Shown piece by piece: positions 15,648 through 16,248 of a DNA stretch of 16,248 nt. A program made the translations under genes and the position numbers. Numbering within the stretch: position 1 is the stretch's first letter; every line of letters begins with the position of its first letter. Origin of the DNA: Rikenellaceae bacterium (GTDB taxonomy: Bacteria > Bacteroidota > Bacteroidia > Bacteroidales > UBA932); contig JAAZIW010000269.1 in NCBI GenBank assembly GCA_012800665.1, forward strand, positions 1 through 16,248, in the 5' to 3' direction. A model generated the notes under the pieces. That model saw nothing but the letters and a program-made list of their open reading frames with translations, was not told the DNA's origin and did not search any database.

Positions 15648-16248
15648 ATGAAAGTAAAAGGAATGCGTTGGTGGGTACTGGCGCTGATAGTACTAGTCAC
15701 CATAATTAATTATCTCGACCGGAATACGCTGGGCATAATGTGGAGTAGAATCGTAGAAGATTTGGGACTCATAAGCCGCGAGGGGCTCAGCGATGTGGAA
15801 TTCAACGACAAGAGCAAGACTCTTTTCGCGCAGATAAACATGGTGTTTATGGTTGCTTACGGTTTATCCCAGATGTTTTCCGGCAGAGTGTATGATAAGA
15901 TAGGGACCCGAAAGGGATTTACCTTTTCTGCCCTGCTTTGGGGTGTTTCAGATGCTTTGACTGCGCTGGCCACCGGCGTAAAGTCCATTATGGGCTTTCG
16001 CGCAGGACTGGGTCTCGGAGTGGCCGGCCCATGGCCGGGAACTGTTAAAAGCAACGCTGAATGGTTTCCCCAAAAAGAACGCGCTCTAGCTCAGGGGCTT
16101 TTCAACGCGGGGGCCTCTGTCGGGGCAATACTTGCTCCTATTTTAATAGCCCTGCTCTGTAGTTTTGTCGGCTGGAAGATGACTTTTGTGATTATAGGTA
16201 TACTTGCACCGCTATGGGTGATACCTTGGCTTATCGTGAACAAGAAAG
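15648..16248 (+). CDS. MFS transporter, hexuronate (ExuT/ACS) type, partial at window edge
   Basis: The reading frame runs from ATG 15648 (MKVKGMRWWVLAL) to the end of the window without a stop, giving 200 residues of a protein that is usually about 420-500 long. The first helix ends in INYLDRNTLGIM at 20-31, typical of the anion:cation symporter branch that includes ExuT. MFS motif A, GRVYDKIGTRKG, lies at 79-90. A third feature is GFRAGLGLGVAGPWPG, followed by EWFPQKERALAQG, both characteristic of hexuronate/glucarate transporters. It starts 4 bp after kdgF. Its likely role is uptake of unsaturated uronate or DEH across the inner membrane. The loop between helices 1 and 2 is somewhat long (residues ~40-58). 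Confidence 0.88.
   Translation, partial: MKVKGMRWWVLALIVLVTIINYLDRNTLGIMWSRIVEDLGLISREGLSDVEFNDKSKTLFAQINMVFMVAYGLSQMFSGRVYDKIGTRKGFTFSALLWGVSDALTALATGVKSIMGFRAGLGLGVAGPWPGTVKSNAEWFPQKERALAQGLFNAGASVGAILAPILIALLCSFVGWKMTFVIIGILAPLWVIPWLIVNKK

Noticed and set aside
1..16248. tRNA/rRNA genes, CRISPR arrays, insertion sequences, phage attachment sites
   Set aside because: I looked for these on both strands by eye and saw no cloverleaf, regular repeat-spacer pattern, transposase motif or flanking inverted repeats.

Overview
The window looks like Bacteroidota DNA, probably Bacteroidales. It has a SusC/SusD pair with the classic SusC plug signature, many lipoproteins, TAnnTTTG-type promoter boxes, and AT-rich intergenic DNA with few Shine-Dalgarno sites. 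No RNA genes, insertion sequences or CRISPR arrays were seen. I cannot place it to genus.

Layout. Positions 1-196 are AT-rich and hold no gene I can support. Positions 197-1329 (minus strand) are a two-gene operon for a split short-chain chromate-type (CHR family) transporter. Positions 1330-1462 are a divergent promoter region with a Bacteroidota-type promoter and a perfect 20-bp palindrome just downstream of it. From 1463 to the right edge, on the plus strand, lies one tightly packed operon of nine genes, the last cut by the window edge: susC, susD, two multi-Ig (IPT/TIG-like) surface glycan-binding lipoproteins, two PL6 polysaccharide lyase lipoproteins, a PL17 oligoalginate lyase, a KdgF-type cupin and an MFS hexuronate-type transporter.

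Interpretation. This is an alginate polysaccharide utilization locus (PUL), and gene order follows the path of the substrate. The glycan is bound and cut at the outer membrane (binding proteins, PL6 lyases), imported by the SusCD complex, reduced to unsaturated monouronates in the periplasm by PL17, carried across the inner membrane by the MFS protein, and linearised by KdgF in the cytoplasm. The PL17 active-site residues and the PL6 calcium/Lys/Arg constellation of the second lyase can be read directly and agree with characterised enzymes as I remember them. The DEH reductase, KDG kinase, aldolase and dedicated regulator are not in the window and may lie beyond 16248.

Points most worth a second look: a one-residue insertion in the calcium-ligand E-x-E motif of the first PL6; a C-terminal module shared by the two otherwise different binding proteins; the promoter palindrome as a likely GntR/FadR-type operator; and a ladder of five cysteines in the C-terminal beta-helix of the second PL6.
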